64,000 nucleotides of DNA from JAVVHH01 sp963835135 (GCA_963835135.1 CAWIEF010000002.1:620001-684000), one strand, 5' to 3'; shown: positions 1 through 9,416, numbered from the stretch's first letter. The notes: generated by a model not told the origin, from the sequence alone. Numbers and translations: made by a program.

Positions 1-1
1 C

Positions 2-1861
2 TTCCTCGCCGTGCTGCCCAAGGCACCGAACAACTACAACCCGTTCCGCAACGCCGACGGGGCCAAGATCCGGCGGGATTGGGTGCTCGACCGCATGGCC
101 GAGGACCACGCCATCACGGCAGCGCAGGCGCAGACCGCCAAGGCGACCCCGATCCAGCCTGCTGCGTTCCGCCGGCAAGAGCCGATCGCGGGTGGCGATT
201 GGTATGCCGAGGAGGTCCGCCGGCAGTTGGTCGATCGCTTCGGCGCCGATCTCACCACCACGGGTGGCTATACGATCCGCACGAGTCTCGACCCGGCGTT
301 GCAGAGCGCCGCTGACAAGGCGCTTCGGGCCGGGTTGCTGGCCTATGACCGCGGTCATGGCGGTTGGCGCGGCCCGGTCGGGCATCTCGCCGGGGATGCC
401 GGGATGAGCGAGGGATGGAGCAACCGCCTTGCCGAGACCGCCCGCCCGCCGGGCATGTTGCCGGAATGGCGCCTTGCCGTGGCGCTCGCCGTCGATGCCC
501 GGGAGGCCAAGCTCGGCTGGATCGAGCGCAACGGCGCCGACGGGGGCGGTCGATCCCAGACCGGCACGCTGTCGCTCGGCGATGTCGGCTGGGCTCGACC
601 GCGGCACGGCGCGGCCCGGGGCCCATCGCCGCGCAGCGTGAGGGATGTTCTCGCGGTCGGTGACCTCGTGATGATCGAGCCGCAAGGCGCGGGTTCCGAC
701 GCCAAATCCGGCCGGGCCGACCGCGTGCTGCTGCGGCAGGTGCCGGAAGTGCAGGGAGCGGTCGTCACCATGGAGCCGCAGACCGGGCGCGTCCTGGCCA
801 TGGTCGGCGGCTGGAGCTTCGAGGGCAGCCAGTTCAACCGGGCGACCCAGGCCGAACGCCAGCCCGGAAGCTCGTTCAAGCCGATCGTCTATCTCACCGC
901 GCTCGAAGCCGGCCTGTCGCCGAGCCAGAAGGTGCTCGACGCGCCATTCGAGCAGAAGACCTCGCAGGGCGTCTGGCGCCCGAACAACTTCGGCATGACC
1001 TTCAGCGGGCCGATCGCGATGCGGATCGCGCTGGAGAAGTCGCTCAACCTCGTCACCATCCGCCTGGCCGACAAGGTCGGCATGGACGCCGTCGCGCAGA
1101 ACGCGGTGGCGTTCCATGTCGTGGACGGCATGCCCAAGGTGCTGCCGGCCGCCCTCGGCGCGGTCGAGACGACCGTTCTGCGCCAAGCCTCCGCGTATAG
1201 CGGGCTGGCCATGGGCGGGAAGGAAGTCCTGCCCTCGCTGGTCGATGGCGTGCAGGATCGGGAAGGCAAGCTGATCTGGCGCCCCTCCGGCATCGATTGC
1301 CAGGGCTGCCAGGACCCGTCCAAGCCGCCCACCCTCGTCGACAACCGTCGCCAGATCGCCGATCCGGCGAGTACGTTCCAGCTCGTGACCATGATGCAGG
1401 GTGTCGTGACCAAGGGGAGCGGCTATGCCGCGGGCGCCGGGCTGGGCCACAACATCGCAGGCAAGACCGGCACCACACAGGAGAGCAACGACGTGTGGTT
1501 CGTCGGCTTCACGCCCGACCTCGTCACCGCCGTCTGGGTCGGCTTCGACAATAATGCCTCCCTGGGCGACAAGGAGACGGGGGCCTCGATCGCGGCGCCG
1601 ATCTGGCACGACTACATGGCGTTCGCCCTGCGTAACCGCCCGACGCTGCAGTTCAAGATGCCCGACGGACTCAAGCTGGCGACATGGGACAGCGGCTACG
1701 GCCCCCGCACCGACGGGTTCAAGGACGACCAGCAACCCGGCGTCAGCCAGGGCGTGATCGGCGGCGGCAGCGTTGCGCCGGGAGACGGCACCGAGGTCAG
1801 CGGCGGCCCGGGCACCGGACCGGGCGTCGGCATTGATAGCGGCGTCGGCGGCCTATATTAG
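2..1861 (+). CDS. mrcA: Penicillin-binding protein 1A, C-terminal part (5' end outside window)
   Basis: Bifunctional peptidoglycan glycosyltransferase/transpeptidase of the inner membrane. Only the C-terminal ~620 residues are present; the frame is already open at base 2 and enters with FLAVLPKAPNNYNP, the end of the glycosyltransferase domain. The region after it matches the PBP1A insert, and the transpeptidase domain follows with its three signatures: SSFK at bases 869-880 (acylated serine), SLN in EKSLNL, and KTGTT in the stretch GKTGTTQESNDVWF. The protein ends in a Gly-rich tail. prfB starts 6 bases after its stop, so the two genes are probably co-transcribed. Family assignment is secure; the true start is upstream of the window. 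Confidence 0.95.
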   Translation, partial: FLAVLPKAPNNYNPFRNADGAKIRRDWVLDRMAEDHAITAAQAQTAKATPIQPAAFRRQEPIAGGDWYAEEVRRQLVDRFGADLTTTGGYTIRTSLDPALQSAADKALRAGLLAYDRGHGGWRGPVGHLAGDAGMSEGWSNRLAETARPPGMLPEWRLAVALAVDAREAKLGWIERNGADGGGRSQTGTLSLGDVGWARPRHGAARGPSPRSVRDVLAVGDLVMIEPQGAGSDAKSGRADRVLLRQVPEVQGAVVTMEPQTGRVLAMVGGWSFEGSQFNRATQAERQPGSSFKPIVYLTALEAGLSPSQKVLDAPFEQKTSQGVWRPNNFGMTFSGPIAMRIALEKSLNLVTIRLADKVGMDAVAQNAVAFHVVDGMPKVLPAALGAVETTVLRQASAYSGLAMGGKEVLPSLVDGVQDREGKLIWRPSGIDCQGCQDPSKPPTLVDNRRQIADPASTFQLVTMMQGVVTKGSGYAAGAGLGHNIAGKTGTTQESNDVWFVGFTPDLVTAVWVGFDNNASLGDKETGASIAAPIWHDYMAFALRNRPTLQFKMPDGLKLATWDSGYGPRTDGFKDDQQPGVSQGVIGGGSVAPGDGTEVSGGPGTGPGVGIDSGVGGLY

Positions 1862-1867
1862 GCCCCG

Positions 1868-2999
1868 ATGTCCACGGAATCCGATGACTTGAACGCTCAA
1901 CTGCAGCAGACATTCGCCCTGCTCCGGAGGCATCTTTGACTGGGATGTCGCGATCGGACGCTTGGAGGAGCTGAACGCCCAGTCCGAAGACCCCGCTTTG
2001 TGGAATGACGCCGCCGCCGCCCAGGCGGTGATGCGCGAGCGCAACCGCTTGGCGAGCCTGGTCGAAGGACTCCGGTCCATGGAGCGTGAGGCCGCCGACA
2101 GCGTCGAGCTGATCGGAATGGCCGAGGCGGAGGGAGACGCGGCCATGGCGGCGGAGGGTCGCGCGACGCTCGGGCGTATTCTCGAGGAAGCCAAGCGGCG
2201 CGAGATCGAGAGCCTGCTGTCGGGAGAGGCCGACGCCAACGACGCCTACCTGGAGGTCAACTCGGGCGCGGGCGGAACCGAGGCGCAGGACTGGGCCGAG
2301 ATGCTGGCCCGCATGTATTCCCGCTGGGCCGAGCAGCACGGCTACAAGGTCCAGCTCATGGAGCAGAGTGACGGCGAGCAGGCCGGGATCAAATCCGCCA
2401 CGCTGCAGGTCTCCGGCCCCAACGCGTATGGCTGGCTCAAGACCGAGGCTGGCGTGCATCGCCTGGTTCGCATCAGCCCGTTTGACGCGAACGCGCGGCG
2501 GCAGACTAGCTTTGCGAGCGTCTGGGTCTATCCGGTGGTGGACGACAGCATCGAGATCGAGGTCAACGAGGCCGACCTCAAGATCGACACGTTCCGCGCC
2601 TCCGGCGCCGGCGGCCAGCACGTCAACAAGACGGAAAGCGCGATCCGCATCACACACGTTCCAACGGGCATCATCGTCGCCTGCCAGACCGACCGCAGCC
2701 AGCACCGGAACCGCGCTGCGGCGATGACGATGCTGAAGGCCAAGATGTACGAGCGCGAACTCGAGAAGCGCGAGGCCGTTTCCGCCGCCCAGGAGGACGC
2801 CAAGACAGACATCGGCTGGGGGCACCAGATCCGCAGCTATGTCTTGGCGCCGTATCAGTTGGTGAAGGACCTCCGGACGGGTGTCGAAACCGGCAATCCG
2901 GCGGCGGTTCTGGACGGCCACCTCGACGACTTCATGAGCGCAGCCCTGGCCGCACGCGTCGGCGCCACCCGCAGCGAGGCCAGCGCCCAAGCCCAGTAG
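1868..2999 (+). CDS. prfB: Peptide chain release factor 2, with programmed +1 frameshift
   Basis: Releases completed polypeptides at UGA and UAA stop codons on the ribosome. It is encoded in two frames: ATG at 1868 reads 23 codons to CTT (1934-1936), then an in-frame TGA (1937-1939) followed by C. Skipping T1937 continues in the +1 frame as DWDVAIGRLEEL to the stop at 2999, giving 376 residues. A Shine-Dalgarno-like CGGAGG lies just upstream of the CTT TGA C slip site, as in the known autoregulatory prfB frameshift. RF2 hallmarks are visible: the SPF codon-recognition motif (VRISPFDANA) and the catalytic GGQ loop (GAGGQHVNKTES). It follows mrcA after 6 bases. Confidence 0.97.
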
Positions 3000-3018
3000 T
3001 CGCTGGAGCCGAGCCGGA

Positions 3019-3195
3019 CTAGATGAGGGTCACGTAGGCGCTGATCAGCAGCATGGTTGCGGTGATCAAGGCCGCGAAGCCCCATTCGGCGGGGGTAGCC
3101 GGCTTATCCACGGCGGCGACCGCGGGTTCACCCCGGAGTTGCCGCAGCAGGGCAGGGTCGCCCCCTTTGTGTCGACGCGGCTGGTGGGCAGGCAT
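3019..3195 (-). CDS. Small hypothetical membrane protein (58 aa)
   Basis: I do not recognise this gene. ATG at 3195 opens a 58-codon frame ending at TAG (3019-3021), 20 bases beyond the convergent prfB stop. The N-terminal ~35 residues are basic and polar (MPAHQPRRHKGGDPALLRQL), followed by a Pro-rich linker and one hydrophobic segment of about 20 residues (WGFAALITATMLLISAYVTL) at the extreme C-terminus, like a tail-anchored protein. A good ribosome site (GGAGAAAG) lies 4 bases upstream of the start. The ribosome site, membrane segment and placement favour a real gene, but 58 codons in GC-rich DNA can be chance. Confidence 0.5.
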   Translation of the reverse strand: MPAHQPRRHKGGDPALLRQLRGEPAVAAVDKPATPAEWGFAALITATMLLISAYVTLI

Positions 3196-3271
3196 AGGGC
3201 TTTCTCCGGCGGATGCTCGGACAGCCTATCTGCCGCAAGTGAAGAACTCGTTACCGCGCGCCGCACGGCCG

Positions 3272-3907
3272 TTAGACCGAGTGCCCCCCGCGTCCGGCTG
3301 CGGCGAGCCTGCGATCGAGGAAGTCGAGCCGGTCCTGACCCCAGAAGATCTCACCGTCGACGACATAGCTTGGCGCCCCGAACACGCCGCGAGCCAAGGC
3401 AGTCCGCGTGTCGGCGGCGCGCTGCTCGGCCCATCGTTCGTCCCTGGCCGATGCGAGCAGGGCGTCCGCCTCGAGCCCGGCCGCGGCGATCAACGACGCC
3501 AGAACGGCTGGCTCGGCCGTGTTGGCCTCGTCCTCCCACAGCGCCTTGAGCACGCGATGGGCAAGGTCGATCGCCGGCGCGTCGCCGAGCGTCTCGCGCG
3601 CGGCGATCACGCAGTGAGCCGCAAGGGTTTCGTTGGCAGGAAAGAAGCGTGGCTTGAGATTGATCGGGATCATCAGGAACGTCCGCCACCGCTCGAGATC
3701 TTGCAGCCGGTATGCCTGTCGCAGCGGCGACCGCTTCGGCAGCGGCTGTCCGCCGGACGCTGGAAAAATCGTGCCGAAGTCGACCGGGAAGATCCGCAGG
3801 GTGGCGCCATGCCGGGCCGCAGACGCCGTGAGCCGTCCGGCGCCGAGATGCGTCCAGGGCGAGTTGAGCGAGGCGAAGTAATCGATATGCAAGCCCTTGG
3901 CGGTCAT
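3272..3907 (-). CDS. 2-hydroxychromene-2-carboxylate isomerase family protein (DsbA/GST-kappa fold)
   Basis: Predicted soluble 211-residue thioredoxin-fold isomerase. The start HIDYFASLNSPWTHLGAGRL carries the conserved serine/Pro-Trp motif of the GSH-binding site in this family (Ser at residue ~15). The helical insertion and the C-terminal GVFGAPSYVVDGEIFWGQDRLDFLDRRL, with its cis-Pro (GAPS), are typical. In naphthalene degraders the family isomerises hydroxychromene carboxylate with glutathione, but most genomic copies are uncharacterised. No aromatic degradation genes are adjacent, so the substrate is unknown. It is divergent from the Fur-family gene at 3980. Confidence 0.85.
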   Translation of the reverse strand: MTAKGLHIDYFASLNSPWTHLGAGRLTASAARHGATLRIFPVDFGTIFPASGGQPLPKRSPLRQAYRLQDLERWRTFLMIPINLKPRFFPANETLAAHCVIAARETLGDAPAIDLAHRVLKALWEDEANTAEPAVLASLIAAAGLEADALLASARDERWAEQRAADTRTALARGVFGAPSYVVDGEIFWGQDRLDFLDRRLAAAGRGGHSV

Positions 3908-3979
3908 GCCCTCAATCTAGGCAGAGCTCCGCTGACCCGTCCAGACGACGGCATAGCCCGTCTCTGCTAGACTGCCGCG

Positions 3980-4456
3980 ATGAACGTCCGACCGAGTCCG
4001 GCCCCATCGACCAAGGCGCAGCTCGATCAAGCGGCAGAGATGTGCGCCCGCCATGGCGCGCGGCTGACCGAGATCCGGCGTCGGGTTTTGGCAATCGTGA
4101 TTGAGAGCCGCGGTCCGTTGGGCGCGTATGCATTGCTGGACCGCCTCAAGGCCGAGCGCGCCAACGCGACGCCGGTGACGATCTATCGGGCGCTGGACTT
4201 CCTGCTGGAGAACGGGCTGGTCCATAAGATCGAGCGCCTCAACGCCTTCATCGCCTGCACCGACCAGGGCGACCACACGCACCAGCACGGTCACGCCGCC
4301 CAGTTCCTGATCTGCCGCACCTGCGGCACGGTGGCCGAGCTCGAGGACCCCTCGATCGCCCATGCCATCTCCCACGCCGCAGGGCGGACCGGCTTCCGTC
4401 CGGACCATGCGACGATCGAAGTGGAGGGCCTCTGCGGGACCTGTGCCGCCGCCTGA
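3980..4456 (+). CDS. zur: Fur-family transcriptional regulator, probably Zur (zinc uptake)
   Basis: 158-residue metal-responsive repressor. The N-terminal winged helix carries RLTEIRRRVLAIV and the recognition helix ATPVTIYRALDFLLENGLVHKIE. The C-terminal dimerisation domain has the structural zinc site as two CxxC pairs (CRTC ~residues 113-116 and CGTC at the end) and a His-rich stretch (DHTHQHGH). This pattern, plus the AFIAC segment, fits Zur better than iron-sensing Fur, but Fur, Zur and PerR cannot be separated with certainty by eye. No zinc transporter genes are adjacent. It is convergent with ilvE, with a 2-base gap. Confidence 0.8.
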   Translation: MNVRPSPAPSTKAQLDQAAEMCARHGARLTEIRRRVLAIVIESRGPLGAYALLDRLKAERANATPVTIYRALDFLLENGLVHKIERLNAFIACTDQGDHTHQHGHAAQFLICRTCGTVAELEDPSIAHAISHAAGRTGFRPDHATIEVEGLCGTCAAA

Positions 4457-4458
4457 GG

Positions 4459-5522
4459 TCAGCCGACCCGGCGCGTCCAGCCGTGGATGTCGTTGGTCTC
4501 GCCGTATTGGATCGCGGTCACGGTATCGTACAACCGCTGGGTCAGCTCGCCGATCTGGCCACCGTTGATGGTCATGCGGTCTCCGCCATAGCCAAGCTCG
4601 CCCACCGGTGAGATCACCGCCGCTGTCCCGGTGCCCCACATCTCGCGAAGCTGGCCATGTTTGTGTGCCTCGACGACCTCATGGATCGAGACCGGCCGCT
4701 CCTCCGTCTCGACGCCCCAGTCGGCCAGGAGCTGCAACACCGAGTCCCGCGTGACACCCGCCAGGATGGAACCCGAGCTCAGCGGCGGCGTCAGCACGCG
4801 GTCGCCGATGCGCAGCATGATGTTCATGGTGCCGACCTCGTCGAGGAACTCGCGCGTGCGGCCGTCGAGATACAGGACCTGAGTGAACCCGGCCCGCTCG
4901 GCATCCCGCGCGGCCGACAGGCTCGCCGCATAGTTTCCGGCCGTCTTGGCGCTGCCGAGCCCGCCGGGGACCGCCCGCACATGGTTTTCGGAAACCATGA
5001 TCCGAACCGGGTTGAGGCCTTCCTTGTAGTAGGCGCCGACCGGGCTGAGGATCACGTAGTATAGATAGCTGTGCGACGGGTGTACCCCAGGAACGTCTCG
5101 GTCGCGATCACCGTGGGCCGGATATACAACGAGGTCCCTCGCTTGCGCGGCACCCAATCCCGATCCGCGTCCACGATCGCCGCGATGGAGTCCTCAACGG
5201 TTCGTTGGTCGAGCGGCGGGATGCAGAGCTGCTCGCAGGAGCGGTTCAGCCGAGCGGCATGCTGATCGACCCGGAATAAGCGCACCTGGTCGTCCGCGCC
5301 GCGAAACGCCTTCAGCCCGTCGAACACCGCCTGTGCGTAATGCAGTACGCAGCAGGCCGGGTCCATCGAGAGCGGCCCGTAAGGCACGATTCGGCCGGAA
5401 TGCCAGCCCTTGCCGTCGTCGTACTCCATCATGAACATATGGTCGGTGAACACGCGGCCGAACTGGAGCGTGTCGTCCTCGGGCCGGGTCTTGCGCGTGG
5501 TGCTCGCGGTAGTCGGAAACAT
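4459..5522 (-). pseudogene. ilvE: Branched-chain amino acid aminotransferase, frameshifted (probably a sequence error)
   Basis: PLP-dependent class IV transaminase interconverting Leu/Ile/Val and their keto acids. The N-terminal part (ATG 5522, MFPTTASTTRKTRPEDD) reads to ...RPTVIATETFLG, then the frame is lost at a run of four G on the coding strand (CCCC at 5085-5088 on the plus strand). The rest (VHPSHSYLYYVILSPVG onward) continues in another frame to 4459. Adding one G restores a continuous 354-residue BCAT, the normal size. The PLP lysine is in GGLGSAKTAGNYAASL. A homopolymer indel in an otherwise perfect gene suggests a sequencing error more than decay. ATG 5522 has AGAGAAG upstream; an in-frame start at 5558 is also possible. 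Confidence 0.85.
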
Positions 5523-5558
5523 GGTCTTCTCTATCGTCTCGGGGGCTCTCGCATCCAT

Positions 5559-6440
5559 CTATCGCGCCTTCCCGCCAATCTCGAAGCCGGCCTTCGCCTC
5601 CAGCGCTTTGACCATGCCGGAATGGTCCCATGCCTTGCCGCCCATCTCGGCACAGGCGGTGAACAGCGCCTGCGCCGTTTCCGTGTTGGGCAGGCTCATG
5701 CCCAACGACCGGGCGCCGTCGAGCGCAAGGTTGAGGTCTTTCTGGTGCAGCTCAATGCGGAAGCCCGGATTGAAGGTCCGCTCGATCATGCGCTGGCCGT
5801 GCAGTTCCAGGATGCGCGAGGTTGCCAGGCCACCCATGAGCGCTTGGCGGACCTTGGCCGGGTCTGCGCCGGCTTTGCTGGCGAACAGCAAGCCTTCGCC
5901 CACGGCCTCGATGGTGAGCGCCACGATGATCTGGTTGGCGACCTTGGCCGTCTGTCCGGCGCCGTTCCCGCCGATGAGCGTGATGTTCTTGCCCATCGTC
6001 TCGAACAACGGCTTGATCCGATCGAACACCGCTTGCGGGCCGCCCACCATGATGGTCAGCGAGGCGCCCTTCGCGCCCACTTCGCCGCCCGACACCGGCG
6101 CGTCGAGGTAGTCCGCGCCAGCCGCGTTCACCCGTTGGGCGAAATCCTTAGTGGCAATCGGCGAGATCGAGCTCATGTCGATGACGGTCTTGCCCGCCTT
6201 GAGTGCCGCGGCCACGCCGTTCTCGCCGAACAGCACCTTCTCGACATCAGGGGTGTCCGGCACCATCAGGATGATCGCCTCGGCGTATTCGGCCACCTCG
6301 CGCGGCGAGTGGCACGAGGTACCCGTCATTCCCTCCGGCACGCCACTGCGGCTGGTCAGGAACATCTCGTGCCCCGCCGCCGCCAGATGCTCCGCCATCG
6401 GCCGGCCCATGATGCCGAGCCCAATGAAACCAACCTTCAT
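5559..6440 (-). CDS. garR: NAD(P)-dependent beta-hydroxyacid dehydrogenase (2-hydroxy-3-oxopropionate reductase-like)
   Basis: Predicted 293-residue cytosolic dehydrogenase of the 6-phosphogluconate/3-hydroxyisobutyrate family. It has the N-terminal dinucleotide motif GFIGLGIMGRPMAEHL, the substrate signature DAPVSGGEVGAKGASLTIMVGG and the catalytic lysine in GQTAKVANQI. These are closest to tartronate semialdehyde reductases (GarR/GlxR), which act in glyoxylate and glycerate metabolism. Related 3-hydroxyisobutyrate dehydrogenases would look similar, so the symbol is tentative. The ATG at 6440 begins MKVGFIG directly at beta-strand 1. ilvE follows after 36 bases on the same strand. Confidence 0.85.
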   Translation of the reverse strand: MKVGFIGLGIMGRPMAEHLAAAGHEMFLTSRSGVPEGMTGTSCHSPREVAEYAEAIILMVPDTPDVEKVLFGENGVAAALKAGKTVIDMSSISPIATKDFAQRVNAAGADYLDAPVSGGEVGAKGASLTIMVGGPQAVFDRIKPLFETMGKNITLIGGNGAGQTAKVANQIIVALTIEAVGEGLLFASKAGADPAKVRQALMGGLATSRILELHGQRMIERTFNPGFRIELHQKDLNLALDGARSLGMSLPNTETAQALFTACAEMGGKAWDHSGMVKALEAKAGFEIGGKAR

Positions 6441-6468
6441 GACGCGTTCCCCCAACAATCGCCCGGCT

Positions 6469-7671
6469 TCAACCGGTCAGCACTCGCCGGGCGCCTTCGT
6501 ACAGCACCCGGAACCCCATCGCGAGGTCCTCGTCGCTGGTATCCTCCATCCAGTGATGGCTGATCCCGCCGATGCTCGGCACGAAGAGCATCGCGCTCGG
6601 GATTTTGCGCGCGAGATACTGCGCGTCGTGCCCGGCGCCGCTCGGCATATACTGCCACCGGCCCGGCGCCAGCAACTCCGCCGCCGCCGCCAAAGCCCCC
6701 TGCAGCCCGTCGTCGCAGACGGCCGGGCGGGACTGGCTGACCACCTCCAGCGTCGCCCGGCACCGCTCGCGCCGGTTGCTCTCCTGCACCGCCCGATGCA
6801 GCAGGGCGTCGAGCCGCACGAGCACGTCGGTCGAGATGTCGCGGAACTGGAACATGACCTCCGCGCGGCCCGGGATGATGCTGGCGGCCCCGGGCGAAAG
6901 CGTTATGTTGCCGCACGTCCATACCGTACGCGGGCCGACATGCTGCGGGAACTCGGCATCAATCCACGCCAGCAACCGCACCGCAGCCAGGCCGGCGTCG
7001 CGACGCTCCACCATGGTGGTGCCGCCGGCATGATCCTGCTGGCCCTCGAACACCAGGCGATACTGCCAGATAGCGACGATCCCGGTGACGACGCCGACGG
7101 CCTCGTCGGCACTCTCAAGCGTCGTCCCCTGTTCGATGTGCATCTCGAGGAAACCGCGGTAGCGTTGCTCCTCGATCTGCAGGCGCGGCGCGTCGGCCAG
7201 GCCCGCCTCGGCCAGCGCCTGCCGAAGTGGCTTGCCGTGGTAGCGGTTCTTCAGCGTGTCGATCTCGCTTTCTTCCAGCAGCCCGGTGAACGAGCGCGAG
7301 CCGATGAACGCGCCGTAGTGTCCCTCCTCGTCGGCGAACGCGATCGCGTCCACCGCCAGCCCGGCCCGCGCCAGGTGCACCGCCGAAACCACGCCCAGCG
7401 CGCCGTCCAGCCAGCCCGCCTGGTTCTGCGATTCGATGTGGCTTCCCGCCAGCAGCACCGGCCCGCTCGCCGAGCACCGGCCGAAGACGTTGCCGACCCC
7501 GTCCATCACCGGCGCGAGCCCGGCCTCGCGCATGCGCTGCATCAGCCATTGCCGGCTCTGCATATCCTCGGCCGAGTAGGTCGGTCGATGCACGCCGGTT
7601 CGGTAGGCTCCGATCTGGCGCAGCGCGTGCAGATCGGCGAGAAACGCATCCGTGTCGGGCTTGTTTTGCAT
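6469..7671 (-). CDS. M20-family amidohydrolase (N-carbamoyl-L-amino acid hydrolase / allantoate amidohydrolase type)
   Basis: Predicted 400-residue di-zinc hydrolase that releases ammonia and CO2 from N-carbamoyl amino acids or ureido compounds. Metal-site segments are visible: GSHIESQNQAGWLDGALGV (His and Asp), FADEEGHYG (catalytic Glu-Glu), MHIEQG (His) and the C-terminal SGAGHDAQYLA and ISHH. The dimerisation domain contains QDHAGGTTMVERRDAGLAA. The substrate (allantoate, ureidoglycolate or N-carbamoyl amino acids) cannot be settled by reading. The chosen ATG is 7671 (MQNKPDTDAF); an upstream in-frame start to 7707 is possible. It is divergent from hemB and lies 28 bases upstream of the GarR-like gene. 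Confidence 0.85.
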   Translation of the reverse strand: MQNKPDTDAFLADLHALRQIGAYRTGVHRPTYSAEDMQSRQWLMQRMREAGLAPVMDGVGNVFGRCSASGPVLLAGSHIESQNQAGWLDGALGVVSAVHLARAGLAVDAIAFADEEGHYGAFIGSRSFTGLLEESEIDTLKNRYHGKPLRQALAEAGLADAPRLQIEEQRYRGFLEMHIEQGTTLESADEAVGVVTGIVAIWQYRLVFEGQQDHAGGTTMVERRDAGLAAVRLLAWIDAEFPQHVGPRTVWTCGNITLSPGAASIIPGRAEVMFQFRDISTDVLVRLDALLHRAVQESNRRERCRATLEVVSQSRPAVCDDGLQGALAAAAELLAPGRWQYMPSGAGHDAQYLARKIPSAMLFVPSIGGISHHWMEDTSDEDLAMGFRVLYEGARRVLTG

Positions 7672-7745
7672 CGCATCCAGACTGGCAAGCTGCGACGCCG
7701 GCCGCAAGGCGTGCTAGACCTCGGTGACGGTATGGAAGGGTGACG

Positions 7746-8753
7746 ATGAGGCAGGTCGATCTCGGCTCCAATGCGCTGTCGATGACATCAGGGCCCACCC
7801 GGCTGCGACGCCTGCGCCGCACCGAGGCGCTCCGCAGCCTCGTGCGCGAGCACACGGTCGGCGCCACCGACCTGATCCTGCCGATCTTCGTCGACGAGAC
7901 GAGCGACGAGGCCATTCCGATCAGCGCGATGCCCGGCGTGTCGCGCATCCCGCTGAAGCATCTGGAGCGCGAGGTCGAAGGCATCGCCCGAGACGGGGTC
8001 CGGGCCTTGATGCTGTTCGGCGTGACGGCGAACAAGGACGCGACCGGAAGCGACACGCTGTCCTCCGCCGGGCTGCTGGCCCGGATGACCCGGGCGGCGA
8101 AGAACGCGGCGCCGGAGTTGGTCGTCATCACCGACAATTGCTTCTGCGAGTATACCGATCACGGCCATTGCGGGGTCCTGACCGACGACGGCCACGTGCA
8201 CAACGACCAGACCATCGAAAATCTCGGCCGGCAGGCCGTCGTGGCCGCCGAGGCGGGCGCCGACATGGTCGCACCCTCGGCCATGATGGATGGGCAGATC
8301 GCGGCGATGCGTTCGGCGCTCGACCGGGCTGGGTTCGACCACCTGCCGATCATGTCCTACTCGAGCAAGTTCGCCTCGTCATTCTACGGCCCCTTCCGGG
8401 CCGCGGCCGGCTGCGACCTGATCGGAGACCGCAAGACCTACCAGGCCGACCCGATGAACGGCCGCGAGGCGCTGCGCGAATCCGCGATCGACGAGGCGGA
8501 GGGCGCGGACATGCTCATGGTCAAGCCGGGAATGCCGTATCTGGACGTGCTGGCGCAGGTGCGCGCGCAGACGAAACTGCCGCTGGGCGTCTACCAGGTC
8601 AGCGGCGAATACGCGATGATCAAGTTCGCCGCCCTGGCCGGCGCGCTCGACGAGCAGCGCGTGGTTCGCGAGGCGCTCGGCGCCTTTAAGCGGGCCGGTG
8701 CCGACCTGATCCTCACCTATTTCGCCCGCGACGTCCTGCGCGAAGGGCTGTAA
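7746..8753 (+). CDS. hemB: Delta-aminolevulinic acid dehydratase (porphobilinogen synthase)
   Basis: Condenses two 5-aminolevulinate molecules to porphobilinogen in heme and corrin synthesis. The 335-residue protein has the active-site lysines K208 (SYSSKFASSFYGPF) and Schiff-base K260 (MLMVKPGMPYLD). Cysteines 132, 134 and 142 (DNCFCEYTDHGHCG) mark the zinc-type catalytic site. Length and motifs are normal. ATG 7746 lies 6 bases after GGAAGG (7735-7740); a GTG at 7740 overlaps that ribosome site and is less likely. An SDR gene follows after 3 bases. Confidence 0.96.
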   Translation: MRQVDLGSNALSMTSGPTRLRRLRRTEALRSLVREHTVGATDLILPIFVDETSDEAIPISAMPGVSRIPLKHLEREVEGIARDGVRALMLFGVTANKDATGSDTLSSAGLLARMTRAAKNAAPELVVITDNCFCEYTDHGHCGVLTDDGHVHNDQTIENLGRQAVVAAEAGADMVAPSAMMDGQIAAMRSALDRAGFDHLPIMSYSSKFASSFYGPFRAAAGCDLIGDRKTYQADPMNGREALRESAIDEAEGADMLMVKPGMPYLDVLAQVRAQTKLPLGVYQVSGEYAMIKFAALAGALDEQRVVREALGAFKRAGADLILTYFARDVLREGL

Positions 8754-8756
8754 CGC

Positions 8757-9416
8757 CTGAAGCAGGTCTTGGTCGGGGCGACCGGCGGAATCGGCTCGGC
8801 GCTTGCCGGCGCGATGGGGCCGGAAACGGTCCAGCTGGGCCGCGGCACCGACCCGGCGCTCGACCTACTCGACGAGGCGAGCATCGAAGCGGCCGCGGCC
8901 TTTTGCGGCCGCGACCTCACCCTCGTCATCGATGCGACCGGCTTCCTGCACGACGCCGAGTTTCAGCCCGAGAAAAGCCTGCGTCAGCTCGACCCGAGGC
9001 ACCTGGCCCGTAGCTTCGCCCTTAACGCGACCGGGCCGGCGCTGCTCATGAAGCACTTCCTCCCGCTCCTCGCCCGCGACCGTCGCGCCGTGTTTGCAAC
9101 CCTTTCCGCGCGCGTCGGCAGCATCTCCGACAACCGGCTGGGAGGCTGGTACGCGTACCGGGCGTCCAAGGCGGCGCTCAACCAACTCGTCCGCACCGCT
9201 GCCATCGAGGTGAGCCGGACCCGTCCGCTCGCGGTCTGTGTCGCGTTGCACCCGGGAACGGTGGCGACCGGGTTGTCGGGTCCGTTCGCCAAGACTGGGC
9301 TGGATGTGCTGAGCCCGGCTGATGCGGCGCGCAAGCTCCTGGCCGTCATCGCCGGGCTCGGACCGGAGCGCAGTGGAACGCTCCTCGACCAGAACGGCAC
9401 CACGGTGCCGTTCTAG
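8757..9416 (+). CDS. Short-chain dehydrogenase/reductase, CsgA-like
   Basis: Predicted 219-residue Rossmann-fold oxidoreductase. The nucleotide-binding turn is GATGGIGSALA near the N-terminus, with a DATG strand end. Catalytic residues appear as the Ser in TLSARVGSISDN and YxxxK in YAYRASKAALNQL. The start is unusual. No ATG or GTG is available close to beta-strand 1, so the best start is CTG at 8757 (giving KQVLVGATGG) or TTG at 8769, which would truncate the first strand. It lies 3 bases after hemB and is probably co-transcribed. The physiological substrate is unknown. Confidence 0.8.
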   Translation: MKQVLVGATGGIGSALAGAMGPETVQLGRGTDPALDLLDEASIEAAAAFCGRDLTLVIDATGFLHDAEFQPEKSLRQLDPRHLARSFALNATGPALLMKHFLPLLARDRRAVFATLSARVGSISDNRLGGWYAYRASKAALNQLVRTAAIEVSRTRPLAVCVALHPGTVATGLSGPFAKTGLDVLSPADAARKLLAVIAGLGPERSGTLLDQNGTTVPF

